64,000 nt of DNA, taken from positions 33,429 to 97,428 of the forward strand of contig JAMPXP010000021.1 of NCBI GenBank assembly GCA_023701135.1. Direction: 5' to 3'. A program made the position numbers and the translations under genes. The DNA is from Desulfobacula sp. GTDB lineage: Bacteria; Desulfobacterota; Desulfobacteria; Desulfobacterales; Desulfobacteraceae. The notes beneath the pieces were generated by a model. The model saw nothing but the letters and a program-made list of their open reading frames with translations, was not told where the DNA came from and did not search any database. This document shows, one piece after another, positions 29,083 to 37,252 of this stretch (position 1 is the first letter of the stretch; each line of letters begins with the position of its first letter).

Positions 29083-30663
29083 TTGAATTATTCAGGTTAC
29101 GCTTCAATTCATGCTCGGCATATTCCTGACAAGGTCTGCCTGATCGAAAGAACCCCGGCAACGGGGGCAAGGCGATCCTTTACCTGGAGGGAATTTAATG
29201 ACGAGATCAACAGAACGGCGAATTATCTATCAAAGGAACTGGGGGTCAGGCATGGGGATTTTGTCATGCACCTTCAGAAAGATTCTCTGGAATGGCTGAT
29301 CACCTATTTTGCCATCATCCGCCTGGGTGCAGTCGTTGTTCCATTGAATTTTCGTTTTGAGACCTCTGATGTCCTCTATGCCGCCGAAGTTTGCAAGCCG
29401 GATGTTTTTATTCTCGGATCTGAATTTTTAGGGGTTGTTCAGCCGGGACAAAAAGATCTTGGGACCATTAAAAAATATATCTGTATCGGTAAAGATGTTC
29501 CAAAAGACATGATTGATTTCAAAACGGTCCAGGCATATCCGGATACATCAGATGCCCTGGTGGACGTTGACAGGGATCATGACCTTGCCATGATGTTCAC
29601 TTCGGGAACAACCGGAAAACCAAAGCCCGTCCTCCATACCCATTATTCCATCAATAATACGGCCATTGGCAATGGAATGACCTATTTTGTCCAGAAGGAT
29701 GATAATTATTTATTCTTTTTACCTTTATATCACAGCGGCACCATGTTTTTATGGGCTCCTTTCTATGCCACCGGTGCGACTGGGACCATCATCAGGGATT
29801 TCCGCGACCCCAAATGGATTATTGAAGCCGTTGCTGAAGAAAAATGTACGGACGTGCTCTTTGTGGTTCCCATCGGCATTGCTGTTTTAAATGCCATTGC
29901 CAAGGGGGATCTGAAACTGGAGAACTATGATCTTTCTTCGTGGAAATATATGGAGATCGGAGCCCAGCCCGTACCCTTTGATATCATGAAGCTCCTGGTG
30001 GAAAAATTGCCCTGCGCCGTATCCAATATCTATGGTATCACCGAGGGCGGCGGGGGCGGTTTGTTTAATCTGTATCCCGAGGATGTTCTCTCAAGACCCG
30101 GTTCCATCGGCAAACCCACCTTCGGGGTTGAGGCCAAAATTGTCGGGCCCACAGGGGAAGAGCTTCCCGATGGTCACGTGGGAGAGCTCATCTTCCGGAC
30201 GCCCCGGATGATGCGGGAGTATTATTCAAACCCAGAAAAAACAAAAGAAACCATAAAAAAGGGTTGGCTTTACACCGGAGATTTACTAAAGAAGGACAAA
30301 GACGGGTATTTTTATATCGTTGACCGGATGAAGGATATGGTCACCAGCGGGGGTGAGAATATTTTCCCGGTTGAGATTGAAGATGCATTGATGGATCATC
30401 CCGACATTGATGATGTGGCCTGCATCGGATATCCGGATGACCGGTTGGTGGAAATTGTCCTTGCCGTTGTCCAGACAAAAGAAGGAAAAGAGTTGACGGA
30501 AGAAGAGGTGATTGAGTTTGCAAAATCCAAACTTTCTCTTTACAAGGTCCCGCGCAAGGTCATCTTTGACCGGGTCCCGCGGAACCCCACAGGAAAGCTG
30601 ATGAAACCGCAACTCAGGGAAAAATACACGGGCCGGAGGGAGGCATTTAAAAAATTAGATTAG
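29083..30663 (+). CDS. AMP-forming acyl-CoA ligase
   Basis: The 526-residue protein is an ANL-superfamily adenylating enzyme that makes an acyl-CoA from a carboxylic acid, ATP and CoA. Motifs are 'MFTSGTTGKPKPVLHTH' (P-loop), 'YGITEGGGG', 'YTGDLLKKDKDGYFYIVDRMKD' and the catalytic lysine in 'NPTGKLMK'. I place the start at TTG 29083 because AGGAGG (29071-29076) is six bases upstream; the frame is open to 29002 without a ribosome site. The substrate is not readable from sequence; acetoacetate released by the cleavage enzyme, or an imported or pathway carboxylic acid, are the options that fit the cluster. Confidence 0.88.
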   Translation: MNYSGYASIHARHIPDKVCLIERTPATGARRSFTWREFNDEINRTANYLSKELGVRHGDFVMHLQKDSLEWLITYFAIIRLGAVVVPLNFRFETSDVLYAAEVCKPDVFILGSEFLGVVQPGQKDLGTIKKYICIGKDVPKDMIDFKTVQAYPDTSDALVDVDRDHDLAMMFTSGTTGKPKPVLHTHYSINNTAIGNGMTYFVQKDDNYLFFLPLYHSGTMFLWAPFYATGATGTIIRDFRDPKWIIEAVAEEKCTDVLFVVPIGIAVLNAIAKGDLKLENYDLSSWKYMEIGAQPVPFDIMKLLVEKLPCAVSNIYGITEGGGGGLFNLYPEDVLSRPGSIGKPTFGVEAKIVGPTGEELPDGHVGELIFRTPRMMREYYSNPEKTKETIKKGWLYTGDLLKKDKDGYFYIVDRMKDMVTSGGENIFPVEIEDALMDHPDIDDVACIGYPDDRLVEIVLAVVQTKEGKELTEEEVIEFAKSKLSLYKVPRKVIFDRVPRNPTGKLMKPQLREKYTGRREAFKKLD

Positions 30664-30773
30664 ACACAAAACTGCGCTGTTTTGCTTGACTTCATCCTGA
30701 ACTGAAAAAACGCTGCCGTTGAGCGCGCCGAGTGAAGTGATAATTAGTTTGATTCCAAAAAAAAGTTGAAACC

Positions 30774-30803
30774 GGTGTAGGACTTTACATCAAGACTTAC
30801 ACC
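30774..30803. repeat. Imperfect inverted repeat before the TRAP transporter genes
   Basis: Left arm GGTGTAGGACTT (30774-30785) and right arm AAGACTTACACC (30792-30803) pair at 10 of 12 positions around a six-base centre. The 179-base gap 30664-30842 that contains it has no gene. The element sits ~40 bases before dctP and has no T-run, so it looks more like an operator than a terminator. It is unlike the direct repeats before the MIO gene. Confidence 0.5.
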
Positions 30804-30842
30804 ACAATTTATAAACTTAACGTAAAGGAAAGGAACTAAGTT

Positions 30843-31922
30843 ATGAAGCTGAAAAGATTTTTAGTGGTATTGCTTGTTTTGGTGGTCGGATCATTTATGT
30901 TTATTGCCCCTGCATCTTCTGAAGACAAGCCCGACCCCCTTGCCAAATGGGCGCCTCAATTCGACCCCAAGGGTGCAAAATACAAATGCGTTGTTTCAAA
31001 TGTATCCACCCCGGCCCTGGTCGGAACCTATGCAGGTTTTGAAATCCGTGACGAACTCTGGAAACGGACCAACGGCCAGATCTATCTGGATTATAAACCC
31101 TTATCCATTCTGGGCGGCGAAGTCGAAGTCCTCAACATGGTCCAGATGGGGGCTGTTCAAGGCATCAGCGTCAGCTCCGTAGCCTCCACCAACCTCGGAC
31201 CCCGGTTCGGCGTTGTCAACCTGCCCTTTCTGGTGGACTCATTTGCAAAACTGGATAAATTCACCGGCAACAAGGTTCTTTTCGACCATTTTCTCATGGC
31301 AGCCGACCACCAGGGCATGACGGCCCTTGATATCACCGGTTACGGTAATTATGGCTGGGCCACCAATAATCCTGTCAGAACCATTGACGATGCCAAGAAA
31401 GTAAAGTTCAGAATCGCAGAAGCAGCGGTTAACCAGCTTTCCTATAAAAACTGGGGATTCAACCCGGTTTCCATGCCCTGGACCGATGTCCAGGTGGCTC
31501 TGAAACAAGGCGTTATCGATGGTCTGGATCATACACCGGCCGTTTGTAACCTGACAAAGAAATTTGAAGTGGCCAAGTATTTTACCCAGCTCAATTATGC
31601 CCAGGGCCTTTTTATCTGGCTGTTTAACAAAGCCTGGCTGCAAAGTCTTCCCCAGGATTTGAGAGACATTTTTATTAAAACCGTAAACGATGTCTGTGTT
31701 GAGAACAGAAAAAGAACCGCCACCTGGGAAGAAGAACAGATCGCGGCTTCCAAGGCTTCCGGTGTGGAATTCATCAAACTATCCGATGCCGATATGAAGA
31801 CCTTGAAAGATTTGAGCAAAGGCACTTACGACACCTATGCCAAGGAAATCAACCAGATTAACCCCGGCGACACATACAAACCGGCCAATTACCTCCAGGA
31901 AGTTATGGATTTCCTGAAATAA
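30843..31922 (+). CDS. TRAP transporter substrate-binding protein (DctP family)
   Basis: The 359-residue periplasmic protein has a clear signal peptide ('KRFLVVLLVLVVGSFMFIAPASSED'). The mature part follows the DctP pattern: 'YAGFEIRDELWKRTNGQIYLDYKP', 'EVEVLNMVQMGAVQG', then 'VKFRIAEAAVNQLSYKNWGFNPVSMPWTDVQVALKQGVIDG', which includes the region with the conserved Arg that binds the ligand carboxylate. It captures a carboxylate-bearing substrate and delivers it to the DctQ/DctM pair encoded next. AAGGAAAGGAAC precedes the ATG. Given the upstream enzymes, the ligand could be an amino acid or aromatic acid (inference). Confidence 0.92.
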   Translation: MKLKRFLVVLLVLVVGSFMFIAPASSEDKPDPLAKWAPQFDPKGAKYKCVVSNVSTPALVGTYAGFEIRDELWKRTNGQIYLDYKPLSILGGEVEVLNMVQMGAVQGISVSSVASTNLGPRFGVVNLPFLVDSFAKLDKFTGNKVLFDHFLMAADHQGMTALDITGYGNYGWATNNPVRTIDDAKKVKFRIAEAAVNQLSYKNWGFNPVSMPWTDVQVALKQGVIDGLDHTPAVCNLTKKFEVAKYFTQLNYAQGLFIWLFNKAWLQSLPQDLRDIFIKTVNDVCVENRKRTATWEEEQIAASKASGVEFIKLSDADMKTLKDLSKGTYDTYAKEINQINPGDTYKPANYLQEVMDFLK

Positions 31923-31967
31923 CCTGTAGCTCAAACATGAATAATTGAAAAGAATAGGACCTGGTTT

Positions 31968-32462
31968 ATGATTGGAAATATCTCAAAAAAAATCGATACA
32001 TTCTTGACCCACATCGAAGAATGGAGCCTTTTTATTATTGTGATGGTGTCCCTGATCTCGCTGTTTGCCAATGTGGTGCTGCGGTATGGATTCGGCTATA
32101 CCCTTGCCTGGAGCGAGGAGCTGGGGCGTATTGCCATGGTGTATACCACCATGCTGGGAACCAGCCTCTCAGTGAAAAAGGGGGCTGTGATAAGAATCGA
32201 CGCACTGGTTCAGATTGTACCCAAACTTAAACCAGGTCTGACTTTTTATTCCAATATCCTGATGATGTTTTTTTCCGGGATGATGATCTATTACGGATAT
32301 ACCATGACCCTGCTTCAGTATACCACCCATCAGAAAACCATCATCATGCAGATCCCCCTTGTGATTGTCTACGCCATCATGCCTTTGATGGGCATAATGA
32401 CCCTGATCCGGACAATACAGGTATTGGCCGATGACATTAAAAATCTCAGGAAGAAGGACTAA
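31968..32462 (+). CDS. TRAP transporter small membrane subunit (DctQ family)
   Basis: The 164-residue protein has four hydrophobic spans, the DctQ layout, with the family motif 'NVVLRYGFGYTLAWSEELGRIAMVYTTMLGTS' bridging spans one and two ('RY..g..l.WseEl'). It pairs with the large DctM subunit, whose gene starts 12 bases after its stop, to couple uptake to the Na+ or proton gradient. It lies 45 bases after dctP. Confidence 0.92.
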   Translation: MIGNISKKIDTFLTHIEEWSLFIIVMVSLISLFANVVLRYGFGYTLAWSEELGRIAMVYTTMLGTSLSVKKGAVIRIDALVQIVPKLKPGLTFYSNILMMFFSGMMIYYGYTMTLLQYTTHQKTIIMQIPLVIVYAIMPLMGIMTLIRTIQVLADDIKNLRKKD

Positions 32463-32474
32463 GGGGGAAGCAAA

Positions 32475-33770
32475 ATGACATCAAACGACGCTATTATCAT
32501 GGTGATCCTCCTGGGTTGCCTTATTTCTTATGTTCCGGTTTTTTTAAGCCTGTTTATCGCTTCCACCGTGGGGTTTCTGTTTTTCCTGAACATGCCTCTC
32601 GGCATGATGACCCAGACCCTGTTCCGGAGTGTGGATAATTTCGGGCTTGTTGTGGTTTTGTTTTTTGTTCTCTGCGGGAATATCATGACCAAGGGGAAAA
32701 TGGTGGAAAAACTCATCAGTTTTGCCAATTCCATGGTGAGCTGGCTGCCGGGCGGGCTCGGCATGGCCGGCGTCATTGGCTGCGGGCTTTTCGGCGCCAT
32801 TTCCGGCTCCACCGTGGCCACGGTGGTGGCCCTGGGCGGGTTCATGATCCCGGCCCTCCTGAGAAACGGCTATGATGAAGATTATACCATCGGGCTCATG
32901 ACCACCTCCCCGAACCTGGGGATCATCATCCCGCCGAGCATCAGCATGATTTTTTATTCCATGATCAGCAACGTGTCCCTGGAAGGGCTGTTCCTGACCG
33001 GGTTCATCCCGGGTATCATTATTATCCTCTGCGTCTGTATTTACACCTATGTGCTGTACAGGGACCGCAAAGATATCAAAAGGTTGCCCAGACCCAGGTT
33101 TAAAGATCTGATCGGCATCTTCAAGGACGGCTTCTGGGCCATCATGCTGATTGTGATCATATTTGGCGGTATTTTCACCGGAGCCTTTACGGCCAATGAG
33201 GCTGCGGTTGTGGCCAGTGTCTATGCTTTTTTTGTGGAGCTGGTTATTTACAAATCCATGAATTTTAAGGATGTCAAGGATGTCTGCGTCAGCTCGGCCC
33301 TGACCACGGCCACCCTGCTGCTCATCGTGGCCTGCGCCACGGTCTTCGGCCGGTATTTGACCTTTGAAAACATCCCCAGCCGGGTGGCGGAACTGGTCAT
33401 CAGCAGCATTCATTCGCCCTGGGTTTTTCTTTTGGCCATGAACGTCCTGCTCCTGATTGTCGGCATGTTTATGGATATCATCTCAGCCACCCTGATCCTG
33501 GGGCCGGTATTCCTGCCCCTGCTCAGCGCTTTTAACGTGGACCCCATGCATTTCGGACTTCTCATGACCGTGAACCTGGCCATCGGGTACTGCACCCCGC
33601 CCATGGGGGTCAGTCTTTTTGTTGTCGGGTCCATGACCAAAAAGGATATCATCTATGTTACAAAGGCGTCCATGCCGACCATGATCATCCAGATTGTCGT
33701 ATTGTTCTTTTTGACCTATATGCCGGATCTGGTTCTATTCATGCCGAGACTTTTCGGCTATCATCAATAG
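32475..33770 (+). CDS. TRAP transporter large permease subunit (DctM family)
   Basis: The 431-residue polytopic protein has ~12 hydrophobic spans and DctM signatures: 'GCGLFGAISGSTVATVVALGGFMIPALLRNGYD', 'SPNLGIIIPPSISMIFYSMISNVSLEGLFLTGFIPG', 'GAFTANEAAVVASVYAF' and 'LGPVFLPLLSAFNVDPMHFGLLMTVNLAIGYCTPPMG'. GGGGGA precedes the ATG. It is the last gene of the cluster and is followed by a strong bidirectional terminator. Confidence 0.94.
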   Translation: MTSNDAIIMVILLGCLISYVPVFLSLFIASTVGFLFFLNMPLGMMTQTLFRSVDNFGLVVVLFFVLCGNIMTKGKMVEKLISFANSMVSWLPGGLGMAGVIGCGLFGAISGSTVATVVALGGFMIPALLRNGYDEDYTIGLMTTSPNLGIIIPPSISMIFYSMISNVSLEGLFLTGFIPGIIIILCVCIYTYVLYRDRKDIKRLPRPRFKDLIGIFKDGFWAIMLIVIIFGGIFTGAFTANEAAVVASVYAFFVELVIYKSMNFKDVKDVCVSSALTTATLLLIVACATVFGRYLTFENIPSRVAELVISSIHSPWVFLLAMNVLLLIVGMFMDIISATLILGPVFLPLLSAFNVDPMHFGLLMTVNLAIGYCTPPMGVSLFVVGSMTKKDIIYVTKASMPTMIIQIVVLFFLTYMPDLVLFMPRLFGYHQ

Positions 33771-33801
33771 ACTCTGAAGATTTCCGGAAGGATCTGATAA
33801 A

Positions 33802-33847
33802 AAAAACCGGGATTACAAAGAAGATCTCTTTCTGAATCCCGGTTTTT
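33802..33847. terminator. Bidirectional terminator between dctM and the receiver gene
   Basis: A perfect 13-bp stem (aaaaaccgggatt at 33802-33814 with aatcccggttttt at 33835-33847) encloses a 20-base loop that itself is nearly palindromic around AGATCT. A-runs on the left and T-runs on the right give U-tracts for transcripts from both sides, as expected for convergent genes ending at 33770 (+) and 33864 (-). Confidence 0.85.
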
Positions 33848-33863
33848 GTTTTATATAACTGTC

Positions 33864-34421
33864 TTAAATACCTTTGCTGGTGATATTTTTGTCGTGCAGC
33901 ACCCTTTCCTGGATGCCCCTGGAAACCTGCCATGTTTTTTCAAATTCATTCCAGAACTCTTTGTTTTCATTTTTCCAGCCTTTTCCAAACCGCTGGTTAA
34001 AATGGTTTCCCAGCTTTTCAAACAAAAGTTTCCATGCGGGTTTTCCTTTGCTTTGTTCTCCCATGAGTTCATCGATCAACGAATCCAGTTCGCTTAAATG
34101 TTCTTTGGAAAGATAGGAAACCGCCCCTTTTTTGATGGACTGCATTAAAGAATCCGGGTTCATGGAATTGGCCGTCAGCATGATGGCAGGAATACTTCGC
34201 TCCACACATTCTTCCAGCAGTTGAATACCGTTGACGCCCATGATATCTAAAATGGCCAGATCATATTGGGTTTCCATGATTTTTTCCGATGCGGATTCAT
34301 AGTCCTGAGCAAAATCCACATCTGCTTCATCAAGGATTTCCTGAATGGTTTCAATGACATCCCATTCGTCATCAACGGCCAGTATATGTTTTCCCTTAAG
34401 AAAAGAAACAGGTTGTGTCAT
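33864..34421 (-). CDS. Stand-alone response regulator receiver protein
   Basis: The 185-residue protein has a receiver domain (residues ~10-125): acidic pair in 'ILAVDDEWD', phosphoacceptor Asp59 ('LAILDIMGVNG'), 'IMLTAN' and a 'SKEHLSEL' end in place of the usual K-P. The C-terminal ~60 residues are helical, basic and Trp/Phe-rich ('FGKGWKNENKEFWNEFEKTW') and match no output domain I know. There is no histidine kinase beside it. It is isolated between the TRAP operon and the methyltransferase. The 218-base gap upstream (34422-34639) contains no gene. Confidence 0.85.
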   Translation of the reverse strand: MTQPVSFLKGKHILAVDDEWDVIETIQEILDEADVDFAQDYESASEKIMETQYDLAILDIMGVNGIQLLEECVERSIPAIMLTANSMNPDSLMQSIKKGAVSYLSKEHLSELDSLIDELMGEQSKGKPAWKLLFEKLGNHFNQRFGKGWKNENKEFWNEFEKTWQVSRGIQERVLHDKNITSKGI

Positions 34422-34639
34422 GTAATGATCTCCTTATAGAATTCATAAAAAAGGTATCCGCTGTATTTACCTATTAAAATTTTGCAGATTCCCTTAAAAT
34501 GAGGATAAATATTAATCCAATGAATCATTCTCCCTAAGATTATAAAGTAATTAAACTAATGGAAAAAGTCAAGTGATTCCATGGGTTATGGGAAAAAAAA
34601 TCGCTATAATTTCATTGCCTTAAAACTTGGGGGAAATGC

Positions 34640-35800
34640 TTAGAATAATTCCAACTGGATATCTGTCCGGTGGATATCTTTCCTGACCCTGGTGTTTTTT
34701 TTCGAAACAGGTTCCGTCAGAAGGAAGCGGTCTCCTCCCTGGCAAAAACCCGGTTGCGGGTCATCGGAATAAAGGGCCTGTAATGATTTTTTTGTCGGTT
34801 GCGTGACCTCTTTCAATTCATTGATGATCATTTCTTTTTCCTGCCGGGTAATGACCGGGAATCCATAGGGCAGATTCGTGTGCTTGACGGGTTTTCCGGA
34901 AGCCGTTCTTTCTGCGATAAAGGAAAGATGGGATTTCAGCCTGTTTTCGGTGGTTTCCCGGGCAAGCTGGATGATATTGTTTTGAATCCCTGTGATGGAA
35001 TCCAGAAATCCTTTTTCGATTTCACACCCGATAGAGTTTCTCGCTGCAGTCATGGCCGCGGCAAGTGTGGTCCCTGTGCCGAGAAAGGGATCCAGGACAA
35101 TATCGTTTTTAACGGAATACATATTGATGAGCCTGTAGGCCAGCTCAAAGGGAAAAGCGGCGCTTCTCTTTCTTAATTCCTTATCATGAAGATCCTGGCG
35201 GCTGCCTTTGATATCAAACCAGATATCGGAGAAATAAATATTTCTTTCTTCCCAGAAAATGGCGCTCTGCCTTCGGTTTTGTTTTTCAATGTCCGATGAA
35301 AATACCCGCTTACCACTTTTCCTGAGAATCAATATATATTCGTGCTCCAGGGTGACATAGGCACCGGCCGGCAGCATGCCGGAGCCCATGAATTTATTGG
35401 GTGCATTGGTTTGTTTTCGCCAGATAATCATGGGCAGGGCCGTAAACCCGATTTGAAGTGCATGCCGGAGAATCCGGCTATGATTGGAATATATGGCAAA
35501 ATCCGACTGAAGGGTTCTTACAGCATCTCCGATATTGATACAGGCAAACCCCCCATTTTTCAGAACCCGGAAGGCTTCATCCCATACCGGATCAAGGGTT
35601 TGGTGCATGAGTTCAAAGGCTTTTGGCCCCTGCTTTTTTTGAAGGGCCAGGGCCAGGGCTTTGTTCCGGCCGGCAAAAAGACCATCCCACATTTCAATCA
35701 TGGGATAGGGCGGGGACGTGACAATGAGGTCAATGCTGTGGGATGGGATTTTATCCATCCGTGCAGCGTCCTGAATCAGGATGGTATGGGTGGTTTCCAT
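34640..35800 (-). CDS. Solitary beta-class DNA methyltransferase (N4-C or N6-A)
   Basis: The 386-residue protein has the catalytic motif 'DLIVTSPPYPM' (Thr28-Tyr32) near the N-terminus and the SAM-binding 'LDPFLGTGTTLAAAM' about two-thirds along, the order of beta-class enzymes. 'SPPY' is more often N4-cytosine, but N6-adenine cannot be excluded. The C-terminal ~100 residues lack clear motifs. No restriction endonuclease, specificity subunit or Vsr gene is adjacent, so it may be an orphan regulatory methylase. The gene has its own start behind a 191-base divergent gap with an inverted repeat. Confidence 0.85.
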   Translation of the reverse strand: METTHTILIQDAARMDKIPSHSIDLIVTSPPYPMIEMWDGLFAGRNKALALALQKKQGPKAFELMHQTLDPVWDEAFRVLKNGGFACINIGDAVRTLQSDFAIYSNHSRILRHALQIGFTALPMIIWRKQTNAPNKFMGSGMLPAGAYVTLEHEYILILRKSGKRVFSSDIEKQNRRQSAIFWEERNIYFSDIWFDIKGSRQDLHDKELRKRSAAFPFELAYRLINMYSVKNDIVLDPFLGTGTTLAAAMTAARNSIGCEIEKGFLDSITGIQNNIIQLARETTENRLKSHLSFIAERTASGKPVKHTNLPYGFPVITRQEKEMIINELKEVTQPTKKSLQALYSDDPQPGFCQGGDRFLLTEPVSKKNTRVRKDIHRTDIQLELF

Positions 35801-35844
35801 GGGACCCTCATACTGGTTTTGAAATAATCATTAAAATAGTATAA

Positions 35845-35862
35845 CCGGAAATTAAAATCCGG
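35845..35862. repeat. Short inverted repeat CCGGA-N8-TCCGG upstream of the methyltransferase
   Basis: CCGGA at 35845-35849 mirrors TCCGG at 35858-35862 with an AT-rich eight-base centre. It lies 45-62 bases upstream of the methyltransferase start on the minus strand, next to a TATACT-like box. It could be an operator or a self-methylation site; there is no direct support for either. Confidence 0.35.
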
Positions 35863-35917
35863 AAACTGAGTATACCAGCCGGAAAAGGGTTTGTATATTA
35901 TTTTTGGTTTAAAAGGA

Positions 35918-35946
35918 TTGACGATAATCCGGTGAAATTATATGTT
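35918..35946 (+). promoter_or_regulatory. Candidate sigma-70 promoter for the amidase-rfaE2-pgeF operon
   Basis: TTGACG at 35918-35923 and TATGTT at 35941-35946 are separated by the ideal 17 bases. The start would be near 35953, giving a ~39-base leader to the ATG at 35992. Confidence 0.5.
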
Positions 35947-35991
35947 GAGAAAATTTTACGTCAGGATAAGGTAAACGGCAGAGGATAAAGA

Positions 35992-36777
35992 ATGAATAAA
36001 CCGTTTAAGGCCGGTGTGGTTCAGTTTGATGTGGAATGCGGCCGGATCAAGGTCAATCTTTCAAAAGCATTCGGATATCTTGAAGATCTTGCATCTGAAA
36101 GGGTTTCCCTTGCCGTTTTGCCTGAGATGTTTTCCTGTTCCTTTGACAATGAAAATTTAAGAGCGCATTCACGATCAACCCCGGACATTATTGAAAGGCT
36201 TTCAGCCCTCGCGCTGGACCATGGGATGGCCATTTCAGGCACCCTCCCGGAACAGGACGGAGACCGGATTTTCAATACCATGGTATTCATTGATACGGAT
36301 GGAAAAATTAAAGGGAAATATAGAAAGATGCACCTGTTCGGGCTCACGGGGGAGCACCTCTATTATACGGCAGGAAACGAGGCGGTTACCGTAGATTCAA
36401 GTCTGGGCCGGATAGGGCTCATGACCTGCTATGACCTGAGGTTTCCTGAACTTGCAAGAACCTTATTCCTCAAAGGGGCTCAAGTCCTGGTGGTTTCCGC
36501 CCAATGGCCGGAACCCAGGCAGGACCACTGGGAAACCCTGATCAAAGCAAGGGCCATTGAAAACCAATTGTTCATGGTCGGTTCAAACCGGACAGGGACG
36601 GAAGCGGGCCTGGTCTTTCCGGGAATGTCCATGATTGCGGACCCCATGGGAAAAATTCTTGCCCATGCCGGTGGCAATCCCACCTCTGTCTTTGCAGAAA
36701 TCAATCCTGAGGCCGTGCAAACCATAAGAACCCAGATCCCTTGCATGAGGGACCGCCGGAGAGAGGTATATGGATAA
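35992..36777 (+). CDS. Nitrilase-superfamily carbon-nitrogen hydrolase (omega-amidase-like)
   Basis: The 261-residue cytoplasmic enzyme has the Glu-Lys-Cys triad: Glu45 ('AVLPEMFSC'), Lys113 ('GKYRKMHLF') and Cys147 ('LMTCYDLRFPEL'). The Cys block and size fit the Nit2/YafV omega-amidase branch, which hydrolyses 2-oxoglutaramate-type amides in metabolite repair. Substrate is not certain. It overlaps the next gene by eight bases, indicating an operon with the heptose enzyme and pgeF. Confidence 0.88.
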   Translation: MNKPFKAGVVQFDVECGRIKVNLSKAFGYLEDLASERVSLAVLPEMFSCSFDNENLRAHSRSTPDIIERLSALALDHGMAISGTLPEQDGDRIFNTMVFIDTDGKIKGKYRKMHLFGLTGEHLYYTAGNEAVTVDSSLGRIGLMTCYDLRFPELARTLFLKGAQVLVVSAQWPEPRQDHWETLIKARAIENQLFMVGSNRTGTEAGLVFPGMSMIADPMGKILAHAGGNPTSVFAEINPEAVQTIRTQIPCMRDRRREVYG

Positions 36778-37252
36778 GATCCTCGGATTCGAAGAGATTA
36801 GGTCCAGATGCGCACAGTATCGGGCTGCCGGGAAAAAAATTGTCTTTACCAACGGATGTTTTGATATTCTTCATGCCGGGCATGTAAAATATCTGACAAA
36901 GGCGGCCGGGTTCGGGGATATCCTGGTTCTGGGGCTGAATTCCGATCATTCGGTGAAATGTATTAAAGGGGAAAAACGGCCTATCATAGGACAGAACCAT
37001 CGCGCCTATGTTCTTTCAGCCCTTTTTTGCGTGGACCATGTGGTTCTTTTTGATGAACCCGACCCGAGGCGTTTGATAGAGGCGGTCTGTCCCGATGTCC
37101 TGGTAAAGGGGGCGGACTGGCAGGAAAATGAGATTCTCGGCGGCGATTTTGTAAGACAAAACGGGGGAAGGATTGAAAGAGTTGATCTGGAGCCTGACAT
37201 TTCCACGACACGGATCATCCAGCGGATCGGTGAGCTCTATTATGGAAGATAA
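36770..37252 (+). CDS. rfaE2: D-glycero-beta-D-manno-heptose 1-phosphate adenylyltransferase
   Basis: The 160-residue protein is a cytidylyltransferase-fold enzyme with 'FTNGCFDILHAGHVKYL' (HxGH motif) and 'EISTT'-like C-terminal 'DISTTRIIQRI'. It corresponds to the C-terminal half of HldE as a separate protein and activates heptose for LPS inner core, using ATP. The kinase half (HldA/RfaE1) is not in the window. It overlaps the genes on both sides. Confidence 0.92.
   Translation: MDKILGFEEIRSRCAQYRAAGKKIVFTNGCFDILHAGHVKYLTKAAGFGDILVLGLNSDHSVKCIKGEKRPIIGQNHRAYVLSALFCVDHVVLFDEPDPRRLIEAVCPDVLVKGADWQENEILGGDFVRQNGGRIERVDLEPDISTTRIIQRIGELYYGR

Noticed and set aside
30668..30685. CAAAAC/GTTTTG repeat after the acyl-CoA ligase as a terminator
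   Set aside because: Almost no loop, short stem and no T-run after it.
32544..33413. 289-residue open frame antisense to dctM
   Set aside because: Extremely His/Asp/Gly-rich shadow of a membrane-protein gene.
34539..34572. TTGACT and TATAAT on the minus strand as promoter of the receiver gene
   Set aside because: The gap between boxes is 22 bases, too long for sigma-70.
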